Made by a program: the position numbers and the translations under genes. From contig CBCTTQ010000001.1 of NCBI GenBank assembly GCA_965149945.1, positions 129,327-193,326 of the forward strand: a stretch of DNA of 64,000 bases, in the 5' to 3' direction. This document shows positions 17,903 through 26,213 of the stretch, one piece after another (position 1 is the stretch's first letter; each line of letters begins with the position of its first letter). A model generated the notes under the pieces. The model did not search any database. It was not told where the DNA came from and worked only from the letters and a program-made list of their open reading frames with translations. This DNA comes from JAHZFN01 sp965149945 (lineage in GTDB: Bacteria > Bacillota > Dehalobacteriia > UBA4068 > UBA4997).

Positions 17903-18489
17903 GTTTACGACTGTTTTGGATGAATTGCAAGGGCCTTTGTTCATTTTGATGAAAAAAGATTCGCTTTACTTGAGAAATAACGGATTAGGTAAGAGTGCCG
18001 CGGGAAGATTTGTCGCTCGTCTGTCTCATAGCGGCGGGGAAGACGTACTTTTCGTAATAATTTTACAGAACTGTTTGTTTCTATACTTCTATAATAAAGA
18101 GAGAAAGAGATGTACAGCGGAAATTTTCGGAAAGAGAAAACGGTATCGATCGGGAGCGGCGTTATCGGTTTCGTTATAAAGAAAGGAAGCGGCGACGATT
18201 GGCTCTCTGATTGCCAAGTCTTTAAGGCGGCGTTTTTGATTGCGGTTCGGCAGCCCCTTGGCAAAGGAGGTACTTTTTTGAATCCCGAAGGGATTCTTTG
18301 CCGCGGGTAAGGGATGGGTTGGCGGTTTTAGTGAGGCGTTTTCGAAAAGAAGAAAAGAAGAGAAATGTCACTGATAAGGAAAATGCCTGCTATCGGCATT
18401 GGTTGTGGGGAATGAAGGAAAATACGAAAAGAAAATTGTTAGAATTTTCAGAGTATACAGAATACATGCGATTTTAGCGCTTTAAAGTG
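17903..18489. other. Gene-free stretch
   Basis: No credible gene. Short frames near 17916-18310 lack proper ribosome sites. A TATAAT-like box occurs near 18090 without a good -35. Confidence 0.4.
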
Positions 18490-18518
18490 TTGACATTGGC
18501 GAAAAAATCGTTTATAAT
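18490..18518 (+). promoter_or_regulatory. Perfect-consensus promoter of the A-rich RNA locus
   Basis: TTGACA (18490-18495), 17-bp spacer, TATAAT (18513-18518): both hexamers and the spacing are ideal. CTTTAAAGTG precedes it, as at the 14.89-kb promoter. Confidence 0.9.
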
Positions 18519-18524
18519 GAACTC

Positions 18525-19697
18525 ACAAAACAAAAACAAATCAAACAAAAAAGGAAACAATAGTCGGGCAGGTGAAAACATCAAAATTCTTCGCGAAAGC
18601 GAATGACGGCAAAGATGAAAAATCTGCGAAAGCAAAATTGCTCCACGGGGAGCAATTCCACAGAACCCTGAACCGAAAGAGAATCCGCTGAAGAAGTCAA
18701 AAGACTAAAACAATTCCAAAAGGGATCAAATTGAAAAAAGTCTTTTCGATGAATTCCAAAAAAGTTTTCAAAAGAAAGAAAATATCGAAGAGTACTCCTT
18801 CGGACCAAGCTTCAAAAGAGCGTAAGCCGAAAGAGATGGCTTCAAAAAAATCTTTCAAAAAAATTCTTCCGAAAGATTTCTCAAAAGAAGTAATTCAAAA
18901 AAAGTTTCCGAAGAAACCCTTTCCTGAAAATTACTTTGAAAATGTTCGAAAAGGAAAAAGAAATTACGAAAGAAAAACCTCAAAAGAAGAGGAATTTTCA
19001 AAAGTAATCTTCCAAACCGGAAAAACTCAAAAAGCGCCTCAAAAGATGAGGAAAGGCAGACTTGAGAAAGGTAAAAAACATGTTGAAAACGCGCAAAGAG
19101 CGCGGAAACAACATCTTTCAAACCTAAAAAATTTCAAAAGAACAAAAATCAAAGAAAAACACGAAGTATCCGTAAGAAACTGCGATTTCCAAAATTCAAA
19201 AAGAGGAAATTCCCAAAAAGAGAAAAACTTAGCAATAAGAAAATCTTCAAAGAGCAATGCTCAAACAGAAGAAAACTTAGCAATAAGAAAAACTCAAAAG
19301 AGGAAATTCCCGAAAAGAATCGAAAAAGCAGAAAACAAAAAGGGAAACCAAACAAAAACAGGAAAATAACAGGTAATTTCTCAAGAAACAAATTTGAAAA
19401 AACTTCTTTCAAGCGAATCAAAAGAGAACGAAAACAATTGGAAAATCATCAAAGAAAAAAGTAAAAGCGAAAACCCAGAAAAGAGAATTGCTGAACCGAA
19501 GCGGAAACAGGAGGTATATTTTCAAAAGAAAGAACAATCAAAAGTTCCTTCAAAAAAAAAGAAACAAAAAAGAAAATAACCTCAAAAATTGAAAACAAAA
19601 AGGAGTGAATCAAACTGCTTAGTCCAATCGTAACCAAACACCTGCCCGAATTATATAACTAAAATGCTCTCGATGTTGATCGGGAGCATTTTTTTTA
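18525..19697 (+). ncRNA. Candidate large, A-rich, structured noncoding RNA (about 1.17 kb)
   Basis: A consensus promoter ends at 18518 and an intrinsic terminator lies at 19664-19697, defining one transcript. TCGGGCAGGTG at 18564-18574 is the exact reverse complement of CACCTGCCCGA at 19639-19649, so the two ends can close as an 11-bp helix. Inside, about half the bases are A and many short GC-containing hairpins are separated by A-rich linkers: 18590-18603 (GAAA loop), 18636-18657 (9 bp), 18695-18706, 18824-18842, 18848-18879 (9 bp), 18904-18917, 18978-18992, 19037-19051, 19080-19114 (two stacked helices), 19228-19239 and 19276-19287 (both CTTA-GCAA-TAAG), and 19244-19272 (nested). Three loops are GNRA tetraloops. 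It matches no named large RNA that I can recall (OLE, GOLLD, ROOL). A Lys-rich 212-codon frame inside is the main alternative. Confidence 0.62.
19664..19697 (+). terminator. Terminator of the A-rich RNA locus
   Basis: ATGCTCTCGAT pairs with ATCGGGAGCAT (one wobble) around GTTG, followed by eight or more T. No gene is seen between here and 20100. Confidence 0.9.
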
Positions 19698-20015
19698 TCT
19701 GAATAGATGATGGATCGAAGGATAGACGTTTTGTCCGACAGTGGGCGAAGTTTTCGTTTTTGTCTATGTCGAATTCGGCGGCGGATGGTCAAAAAGAGCG
19801 GGGAAAGAAACGAGGGGGCAACGAAACCGTGAATATGATCGATTGTCGCGAGCAAAAGGAAAAGAGATCGAAAGGGTTCTTGTCGTTGTTTTTGATTCTC
19901 TTGACGAAAAATTTTTCAAAAAGCGGATCTCCGGCAAAAGGAGAACCAGGAAAAATGGAATGCGGACAAGAAAATCAGAGAAAAATAAGGGTAGATGTTA
20001 CATGCGGAAATTTTT

Positions 20016-20044
20016 TTGAAACAGCGCCGCGTTTGTAGTATAAT
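20016..20044 (+). promoter_or_regulatory. Promoter of the RlmL-like gene
   Basis: TTGAAA (20016-20021), 17-bp spacer, TATAAT (20039-20044). Confidence 0.75.
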
Positions 20045-20072
20045 CAAGGAGGAATAGAACAAAGAAAGGGGC

Positions 20073-20090
20073 GGGCAGCTTTCGCTGCCC
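20073..20090 (+). promoter_or_regulatory. Hairpin just upstream of the RlmL-like start codon
   Basis: GGGCAGC-TTTC-GCTGCCC is preceded by AAAGGGG and followed by AACAGAATCG and the ATG. No Shine-Dalgarno lies at normal distance; the hairpin could bring AAAGGGG into range or regulate initiation. Confidence 0.4.
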
Positions 20091-20100
20091 AACAGAATCG

Positions 20101-21264
20101 ATGACAAATTTTCAATTGACGGCGCCCTGTCATTTCGGGGTGGAAGCGGTTTTGGCCAGAGAAATCCGCGATTTGGGATTGGAAGTCACTTCCACTGTGG
20201 ACGGTAGGGTGAATTTTATCGGCGATGAAGTGGGGCTTTGTCGTGCCAATCTTTGGCTTAGGACGGCGGAGCGTGTGCTGATAGAGGCGGCGTGTTTTCC
20301 GGCGCGAACGTTCGAGGAGTTGTTTCAGGGAGTGCGGTCGGTTCCCTGGGAGATGTATCTGCCTGTTGACGCGGAATTTCCCGTGGCTCGGGTCAGTTCT
20401 CTCAGATCTAAGCTGTTCAGTACTCGCGACATTCAAAAGATTACCAAAAAAGCCATGGTGGAACGGTTAAAAAGCGCTTATCGTCAGCAGTGGTTTGAGG
20501 AAACGGGCAGCCGTTATCCCCTTTGGGTGCAAATCAGCAAAGATCAAGTCCATCTTTATTTGGAAACTTCCGGCGCCGGTTTGCACAAGCGAGGTTATCG
20601 CCAGAACAAAAATCTGGCGCCGCTGCGGGAGACACTGGCAGCCGCGCTGGTCAGCTTGATTCCTTGGCATACAGACCGTATTTTGGTGGATCCTCTTTGC
20701 GGTTCTGGCACCATTCTGATCGAGGCTGCCTTGATGGGAATCAACAAGGCCCCCGGTCTGGAACGGAGATTTTTAGCAGAAAGTTGGGATTTTTTACCGT
20801 CCGACGCTTGGAAAATCGCGAGGGAAGAAGGCGCCGATTTGCTCAAAAAAGACGAGGTCTTTCGGCTGCAGGGCTATGATATTGACGATCATGTCATTCG
20901 TTACGCGCGGGAAAACGCCCGCTTGGCGGGGGTGGCGGATTATCTTCATTTGCAGCGCGCTGATGTGCGGAATTTTCGCCATAGCGGCAAATATGGGTTC
21001 ATTCTCTGCAATCCGCCCTATGGGGAGCGATTGGAAGATCGGGAAAGTGTCACGGCGCTCTATCAGGATATGCGAAAGGTCTTTGATTGTTTAGATACCT
21101 GGTCATACAGCATCTTGACAGCCTTTCGCGGTTTTGAGGAAGTTTGGGGTAAGCCGGCGGATCGTCGCCGTAAACTCTATAACGGTAGGTTGAAGAGTAC
21201 GCTATATCAATATATGGGACCGAAGCCGCCTCGCCGTCATGATTTATCTCTTCGGGAAAAGTGA
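20101..21264 (+). CDS. Class I RNA methyltransferase with THUMP domain (RlmL/YpsC-like)
   Basis: 387 residues. The N-terminal half holds the ferredoxin-like/THUMP RNA-binding part (FQLTAPCHFGVEAVLAREI to about residue 155). The C-terminal half is a Rossmann methylase with VDPLCGSGTILIEAA (SAM side) and ILCNPPYGERL, the NPPY catalytic motif of N-methylation. It matches the family of E. coli RlmL N-terminal half and Bacillus YpsC, which modify 23S rRNA at G2445 (N2). The start codon lacks a well-placed ribosome site; a hairpin lies directly before it. The next methylase gene begins 72 bp on. Confidence 0.85.
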   Translation: MTNFQLTAPCHFGVEAVLAREIRDLGLEVTSTVDGRVNFIGDEVGLCRANLWLRTAERVLIEAACFPARTFEELFQGVRSVPWEMYLPVDAEFPVARVSSLRSKLFSTRDIQKITKKAMVERLKSAYRQQWFEETGSRYPLWVQISKDQVHLYLETSGAGLHKRGYRQNKNLAPLRETLAAALVSLIPWHTDRILVDPLCGSGTILIEAALMGINKAPGLERRFLAESWDFLPSDAWKIAREEGADLLKKDEVFRLQGYDIDDHVIRYARENARLAGVADYLHLQRADVRNFRHSGKYGFILCNPPYGERLEDRESVTALYQDMRKVFDCLDTWSYSILTAFRGFEEVWGKPADRRRKLYNGRLKSTLYQYMGPKPPRRHDLSLREK

Positions 21265-21336
21265 TAAATATATCGCGGACGGCGGTGATGGGCATTGCTT
21301 GCCGTTGAAAATCGCGCTTTGCGGAGGGGGTGTTTT

Positions 21337-21981
21337 ATGGGATTGCTCAAAAAATATTTCAATAATACGCGAAGACCCGAGGGATTGTTGGGAAAAATTC
21401 TTTTGCGCGACATGAACAAGGCGCACGCCGCCGTGTCGGATTGGGGGCTTTCCCAACTGACGGGGTTGAAACCCGCCGCTATCGCGGATTTGGGCTGCGG
21501 CGGCGGGCGCAATGTCGCCCGCTTGCTGGAACTGTTTCCTTCTGCCGTTGTGACAGCGGTGGATTATGCGGAGGTGTCTGTGGCAAAAACCATCCGCTTC
21601 AACCGACGGGAAATCTTACAGGGCAGATGCCAAGTGCTGCGGGGGGATGTTTCTTCTCTGCCTTTGGAGGAAGGCGTTTTGGATCTGGTGACAGCTTTTG
21701 AAACGGTATATTTTTGGCCCGGTCCTGTTACAAGCTTTCGGGAAGTGTGCCGCGTCTTGAAGCCGGAAGGTTTGTTTCTCATTGTCAATGATTCGGACGG
21801 CAGCCGCCCTGATGATCGAAAATGGTGCAAGCTTATTGACGGGATGCGGATCTATGACAGCGGGCAATTGACCGCGTATTTAAAAGAAGCGGGTTTTGGT
21901 GAGGTCATCATGAATCATGATGCCGCTCGGCATCGCCTGTGTCTGTTGGCAAAAAAGGAAAAGACTTCGTTTTATGAATAG
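21337..21981 (+). CDS. Class I SAM-dependent methyltransferase
   Basis: 214 residues with a standard Methyltransf_11 core: IADLGCGGGRNVARLLE (SAM loop), TAVDYAEVSV (acidic residue binding ribose), GDVSSLPLEEGVLDLVTAFE and FREVCRVLKPEGLFLIVND. Substrate cannot be inferred, though small-molecule acceptors are usual. ATG 21337 follows GCGGAGGGGGTGTTTT; an earlier in-frame start has no ribosome site. Likely cotranscribed with the RlmL-like gene. Confidence 0.75.
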   Translation: MGLLKKYFNNTRRPEGLLGKILLRDMNKAHAAVSDWGLSQLTGLKPAAIADLGCGGGRNVARLLELFPSAVVTAVDYAEVSVAKTIRFNRREILQGRCQVLRGDVSSLPLEEGVLDLVTAFETVYFWPGPVTSFREVCRVLKPEGLFLIVNDSDGSRPDDRKWCKLIDGMRIYDSGQLTAYLKEAGFGEVIMNHDAARHRLCLLAKKEKTSFYE

Positions 21982-22227
21982 GGTTTGCGAAGTTTTATCC
22001 CAAAAACCGGAAGTTTTCCTGTTTTGTCGGTACTGCGGGGCGGTTTTTATCATGTTGAGGGGTCTTTCTGTCGAGTGAAAGGTGTGGGCGATGTTTGTGG
22101 ATCCCCTCCTTTTGAAATCATTTTTTCGGCGAGAGTTGTTGTGTTTTGGTAAACGGAGGAAAAGTCCGCGAAACGGAAAGGAAAAAACAACAAGGAAACA
22201 CGTCGAGAAAAGAACAAAAGAATAAAA

Positions 22228-22258
22228 AAAAGAGAACGAAATTTCTTCGTTCTCTTTT
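22228..22258. terminator. Bidirectional terminator
   Basis: AAAAGAGAACGAA pairs with TTCGTTCTCTTTT around ATTTC. It separates the methylase gene from the converging membrane operon. Nothing else is seen in 21982-22381. Confidence 0.85.
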
Positions 22259-22381
22259 GAATTGCGCAGGTTGCGTTGGGTGACGGTTCTGTTAACATGT
22301 TCCCGAGGCGGCAAGCCGTGACGAGATTTTTTTGCTTGACCGTTTACCCGTATGCGCTGAAACCTGTTACGGTTTGTGTCG

Positions 22382-23083
22382 CTAGAACGGTTGCGATTTG
22401 TAAGGGTTGCCCTTTGGGCGTTTGGCTTTGGGAGGTCCCAGAATTTCCGACCAGATAATCGCCTGTTGCAGTGGTGTCAATTTTTGTTGCTGCAACTGTC
22501 GGGCAATTTGGTCGTAGCCACTCGTTTTTTCCTGATAAACGGTTTGAATCGGTGTCGCCACCACTGTTTTTTCCGGGGGCTGACGATGGGTTTCCGCCAT
22601 TTCCACCGGAATCGCCAGGACGGGGTCTGCCGTTGCTTTTCCGATTTTCTTAGGACGGCGAGGCGCTCCTTCTCGGGAACCACGGCCTTCGGTATAGCCT
22701 CGACCTTCTCGGGAACCACGGCCTTCGGTATAGCCTCGACCCTCGGTGGATCCTCGACCCTCTTTCAGAGAGCCGACCCCTTCCGGTAAAGACTCGTCGA
22801 TGATATCTTTAAGCTGTTCGGCTTTTTGGCGAGCATTGTCGTATTTGCGCCGAAAATCGTCCAACGTCATCCCCTGTTCTTTGGGGGATTCCGCGTAAGG
22901 ATGCCCGGAAGCGGGACGCCGCGGCGGTTGCTCGGGAGCGTTTCGGCGCCCATCGGCCATTTTGGCGCGGGCTTCACGGGCTTTTCGCGCCTGTTTTGCT
23001 TCTTTTTTTTGTTTCTTTTTGCGGCTTTCCATCAGCCCCGTCCCAATGATCAAGGCTGCCACGATAATGCTTAACCAATCCAT
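22382..23083 (-). CDS. Membrane-anchored hypothetical protein with EGRG repeats
   Basis: 233 residues: one N-terminal membrane helix (DWLSIIVAALIIGTGLM), a Lys/Arg-rich stretch, then a repetitive segment of EGRGS/EGRGY units near residues 108-140. It ends in a compact C-terminal motif LTPLQQAIIWSEILGPPKAKRP that looks conserved rather than low-complexity. I know no function; it closes an operon after the flotillin FloA and may belong to the same membrane microdomain. The repeats come from a 36-bp tandem DNA repeat, so length may vary between strains. Confidence 0.6.
   Translation of the reverse strand: MDWLSIIVAALIIGTGLMESRKKKQKKEAKQARKAREARAKMADGRRNAPEQPPRRPASGHPYAESPKEQGMTLDDFRRKYDNARQKAEQLKDIIDESLPEGVGSLKEGRGSTEGRGYTEGRGSREGRGYTEGRGSREGAPRRPKKIGKATADPVLAIPVEMAETHRQPPEKTVVATPIQTVYQEKTSGYDQIARQLQQQKLTPLQQAIIWSEILGPPKAKRPKGNPYKSQPF
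22669..22740. repeat. 36-bp perfect tandem repeat, two copies plus partial
   Basis: Units at 22669-22704 and 22705-22740 are identical; a diverged half-unit follows. They are in frame within the 233-aa gene. Confidence 0.85.
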
Positions 23084-23129
23084 GACGCCACCTCCTTTGC
23101 TGTTTGATAAACTTCATGAACGGAGGGTC

Positions 23130-24131
23130 TTATTGGTCGGATTGATTTTTGTTTTTGGGCATTTTATGCTGGGTTTGTTCCGTTTCCCCTTTGGCGATGC
23201 CTTCCCGCATATCGGTATCGGCTTGAATATTTTTCATGTTATAATAATCCATTACACCCAAATTGCCGTTACGGAAGGCGTCAGCCATTGCCAGCGGTAC
23301 TTCTGCTTCCGCTTCGACTACTTTGGCGCGCATTTCTTGGATTTTAGCGATCATTTCCTGTTCGGAAGCCACCGCCATGGCACGGCGTTCTTCCGCTTTG
23401 GCTTGAGCAATCTGCTTGTCGGCTTCTGCCTGGTCGGTTTGAAGTTGGGCGCCGATGTTTCTGCCTACGTCTACATCGGCGATATCGATGGAAAGGATTT
23501 CAAAGGCAGTCCCCGTATCCAAACCTTTTGAGAGGACGGTTTGAGAAATGCGGTCGGGATTTTCCAGCACTTCTTTGTGGCTGACGCTGGAGCCGACAGT
23601 GGTGACAATCCCTTCGCCGACGCGGGCGATGATGGTTTCTTCGCCGGCGCCGCCTACCAGACGGTCAATGTTGGCACGGACAGTTACCCGCGCTTTGGAT
23701 TTAACTTCGATGCCGTCTTTGGCAACGGCAGCTACCATGGGGGTTTCGATGACTTTGGGGTTGACGCTCATTTGAACGGCTTCCAGCACATTTCGTCCTG
23801 CCAGGTCGATGGCGGCGGCTCGTTCAAAGGGCAGATTGATGTTAGCTCGTTCCGACGCGATTAGCGCGTTGACGACGCGGTCGACATTGCCGCCCGCCAG
23901 ATAATGGGCTTCCAACTGACTGACTTTTACGTCCAGACCGGCTTTCTCAGCTTTGATTAACGGATTGACAATTTTGGCGGGAGAAACACGACGCAGCCGC
24001 ATCCCGATCAGGTCGATGATGCCGACTTTGGCGCCGGCGGCCAGAGCGCTGATCCATAGCCCGATAGGAACAAAAAAGAGAATCAGCACGATGAGAACAA
24101 TGATCACGGCGATCAGAATCCAGGTTGACAA
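23130..24131 (-). CDS. floA: Flotillin-like protein FloA
   Basis: 333 residues. An N-terminal hydrophobic hairpin (STWILIAVIIVLIVLILFF) is followed by a long SPFH-like domain with GMRLRRVSPAKIVNPLIKAEKAGL, then an Ala/Glu-rich coiled coil (QAEADKQIAQAKAEERRA). FloA scaffolds functional membrane microdomains in Firmicutes. The start is TTG at 24131, 8 bp after AAGGGG; no ATG is suitably placed before the membrane segment. It follows an NfeD-type gene, the standard floA partner. Confidence 0.9.
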   Translation of the reverse strand: MSTWILIAVIIVLIVLILFFVPIGLWISALAAGAKVGIIDLIGMRLRRVSPAKIVNPLIKAEKAGLDVKVSQLEAHYLAGGNVDRVVNALIASERANINLPFERAAAIDLAGRNVLEAVQMSVNPKVIETPMVAAVAKDGIEVKSKARVTVRANIDRLVGGAGEETIIARVGEGIVTTVGSSVSHKEVLENPDRISQTVLSKGLDTGTAFEILSIDIADVDVGRNIGAQLQTDQAEADKQIAQAKAEERRAMAVASEQEMIAKIQEMRAKVVEAEAEVPLAMADAFRNGNLGVMDYYNMKNIQADTDMREGIAKGETEQTQHKMPKNKNQSDQ

Positions 24132-24465
24132 TAAAAACACCCCTTTTCGATAAGTTTTGATGCAGCGAGCGGGCGATGCATCCATGTTTGCTGTTTTTTC
24201 AGAGTTTTTTGATTGGTTTCGGTTTATGAAATGCAATCGGTTTGACTGCTTGCCGAACAGTAGCAGCGGCGGTGTGCCGCTTTGTCAATGGGAACGCCGT
24301 TATTTTCGGCGTGTATCTTTTTTATTTTACGCGATGAAAAAAAATCCATACGGTTTTAAAAGGTTGGTTTTTCTCTGTGTTGAGGAACAATCGCTTCTTT
24401 CTGATATCCGCGTGCCGTTATGCTGCCGATGAATGATTTTCCGCGGCATTTTTGAAATCTTGGCG
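24132..24465. other. Spacer inside the nfeD-floA operon
   Basis: 334 bp without a gene. On the minus strand TTGACA followed by a GC-rich spacer could be an internal floA promoter, and a CGCCG/CGGCG dyad lies near 24300. Confidence 0.3.
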
Positions 24466-25842
24466 TCAGATCTTTCGGACAATGACACTGCTGCCGTCCA
24501 CTTTGATCACTTTGACACGGTCTCCGGCGTTAATGAAGTCGCCTTCGGTGACTACGTCTACCCGCTCAGCGCCGATTTTTACAGCGCCGGCAGGTCGCAG
24601 GGAAGTCAATGCCACCCCTTCTTTATCCAGGTAATTATGGATATTGATAGGCTGGCTCAAATAGCCTTCTTCTGTGGTTGTGGCGTCTCGCAGTACCAGT
24701 CGCTGAAAGATGTTGCGATTTTCGCCGTTTTTTTCTTTTTCTGTTTCTTTGCGTTTGTTTGCCATAATCAGTATCACCACCACGAATAAAACAAGTAAAA
24801 TTTGAATCAATGCCAGCGCCAGATTCGGCGCGATGAGCAAAATTACCAAAACCAGGAACAGTACGCCCAGAATCCCCAAGACCCCGTTGCTGTCCGGAAT
24901 CAGCGCTTCCAGCACCAAGAGTATCAGCGATCCCGCCAGCAGCAGTCCGGGATAGATCCCCGTCGCGCCTACCTGGTAGTTGTTGAAAAAATAAAAGAAA
25001 AGAAAGATGACGCTGAGGACGCCTGCCAAACGGTATCCGGCGCCGAACAATGCCAATGCCAGCAACCCTGTACCCAGTACCAACAGCAATGTGGAAAAAA
25101 CGGGAGAAGAAAAATTGTCATAATAAATCTCAGGGATACTTTTTTCTTCTTCGATGATGACGCTGTTTTCCAATCCATAATCCGTCAACAGCATCTGGAT
25201 AGAAGTGGATTCTCTGTCCGCGATGTTTGTCTGCAGCGCCGTGTTGGCGGAGATGGTCAGCCAGCTGAGGTCTCCGGCTGTGCTGATGATGGCGCTTGAA
25301 GCCGCTGTTGTTTGCGATGTTCTGCCTGTTTGCAATAAAATTTCGGAAAACAGGCTTTGCCATTTCTGCTGCTCTTCTTCCGAGAGAGTGTTGAAACGAT
25401 GGAATTGGGGATCGGCGCCCAAATTGGCGCCGGGAGACACTACTACATCGTCACAGGAAAGCGCCGCCAACACGGCCCCGTCATAAGCGCGGTCGTTGAT
25501 ATAACAAACGGTATAAAGGGGGGTGTTTGTTAACATATTGGCGACTTCTTCCACAAACGGACTGTATGTGGCGGAAGCGTTCATTTCCAACAGAACATAA
25601 TCCGCGCGGTCATGTTCTGCTTCTTCCAAACCGCGTTGGATGTAACTGACCATAGTTTTGGAAAAATCCTCTTTGATGGTGAGGAAGTAGACAATTTTTC
25701 CTTCTTCTGTTTGGCTGTTGTTTTCTGTTTGGTCATTTTCCGTCGCCGCGGCTTTTGCCGTAGGCAACAAGCAGCAGAACAACGCCCCCAACAACAACAG
25801 ACAAAACAATCTGCGGAAACAGCCTGTCTGGAAGCTGTTCAC
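24466..25842 (-). CDS. NfeD-family membrane protein with ClpP-like domain
   Basis: 458 residues: signal peptide (1-33), extracytoplasmic ClpP/SppA-like domain (about 48-240), four to five membrane helices (260-380) and a C-terminal NfeD OB-fold (ending GDRVKVIKVDGSSVIV). Long NfeD proteins form the partner of flotillins. The protease motif is degenerate: where active members have a Ser-Ala-Gly nucleophile, this one reads AYDGAVLAALSCD, so the serine appears lost. GTG start at 25842 behind AGAGGTG. The 77-aa gene ends 28 bp upstream. Confidence 0.82.
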   Translation of the reverse strand: MNSFQTGCFRRLFCLLLLGALFCCLLPTAKAAATENDQTENNSQTEEGKIVYFLTIKEDFSKTMVSYIQRGLEEAEHDRADYVLLEMNASATYSPFVEEVANMLTNTPLYTVCYINDRAYDGAVLAALSCDDVVVSPGANLGADPQFHRFNTLSEEEQQKWQSLFSEILLQTGRTSQTTAASSAIISTAGDLSWLTISANTALQTNIADRESTSIQMLLTDYGLENSVIIEEEKSIPEIYYDNFSSPVFSTLLLVLGTGLLALALFGAGYRLAGVLSVIFLFFYFFNNYQVGATGIYPGLLLAGSLILLVLEALIPDSNGVLGILGVLFLVLVILLIAPNLALALIQILLVLFVVVILIMANKRKETEKEKNGENRNIFQRLVLRDATTTEEGYLSQPINIHNYLDKEGVALTSLRPAGAVKIGAERVDVVTEGDFINAGDRVKVIKVDGSSVIVRKI

Positions 25843-25870
25843 ATCATCACCTCTTTTGCGGAGAAAGGGG

Positions 25871-26104
25871 TTACTGCTCCAATAGACTGCTGAGCCAAAG
25901 GAGGATAATGGCGATGATGGCGATAGGGTAGAGTACTTTTCGCAGGCGCATTTTGCGTGCTTCTTTTTCTGCTTTGGCGCTGATTCCGGACGGGATTTGT
26001 TCCTTTTGGATATCGTCTCGCGTGTCGTTGCTTTCGGCGCCGGAATTGTTTTCCGCCCTGTCTTCGGGCAGCGGCAGATCGTGTCGGTCTTTCTCCATCA
26101 TCAT
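25871..26104 (-). CDS. Small tail-anchored membrane protein (77 aa)
   Basis: 77 residues: an acidic, polar N-terminus, a basic patch KAEKEARKMRLRK, and one C-terminal membrane helix (VLYPIAIIAIILLWLSSLL). No family recognised. It is the first gene of the nfeD-floA operon, 28 bp before nfeD, so a membrane-microdomain role is plausible. Start is one of three consecutive ATGs at 26104. Confidence 0.55.
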   Translation of the reverse strand: MMMEKDRHDLPLPEDRAENNSGAESNDTRDDIQKEQIPSGISAKAEKEARKMRLRKVLYPIAIIAIILLWLSSLLEQ

Positions 26105-26174
26105 ATTGATTCCCCGTTTCTCTATTCAGATTATAACATAATCAGGGATTTCCTGACAACAAAATGGAAGAAAA

Positions 26175-26198
26175 ACGCACCCTATTCGGTGCGTTTTT
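26175..26198. terminator. Terminator after the response regulator
   Basis: ACGCACC pairs with GGTGCGT around CTATTC with A5/T5 flanks; functional on the minus strand, separating the regulator from the nfeD operon. Confidence 0.75.
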
Positions 26199-26213
26199 AG
26201 TCTTTGTCAAAGA

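Noticed and set aside
18110..18310. 66-codon frame upstream of the A-rich RNA
   Set aside because: Ribosome-like AAGAG abuts the ATG and the protein has no features.
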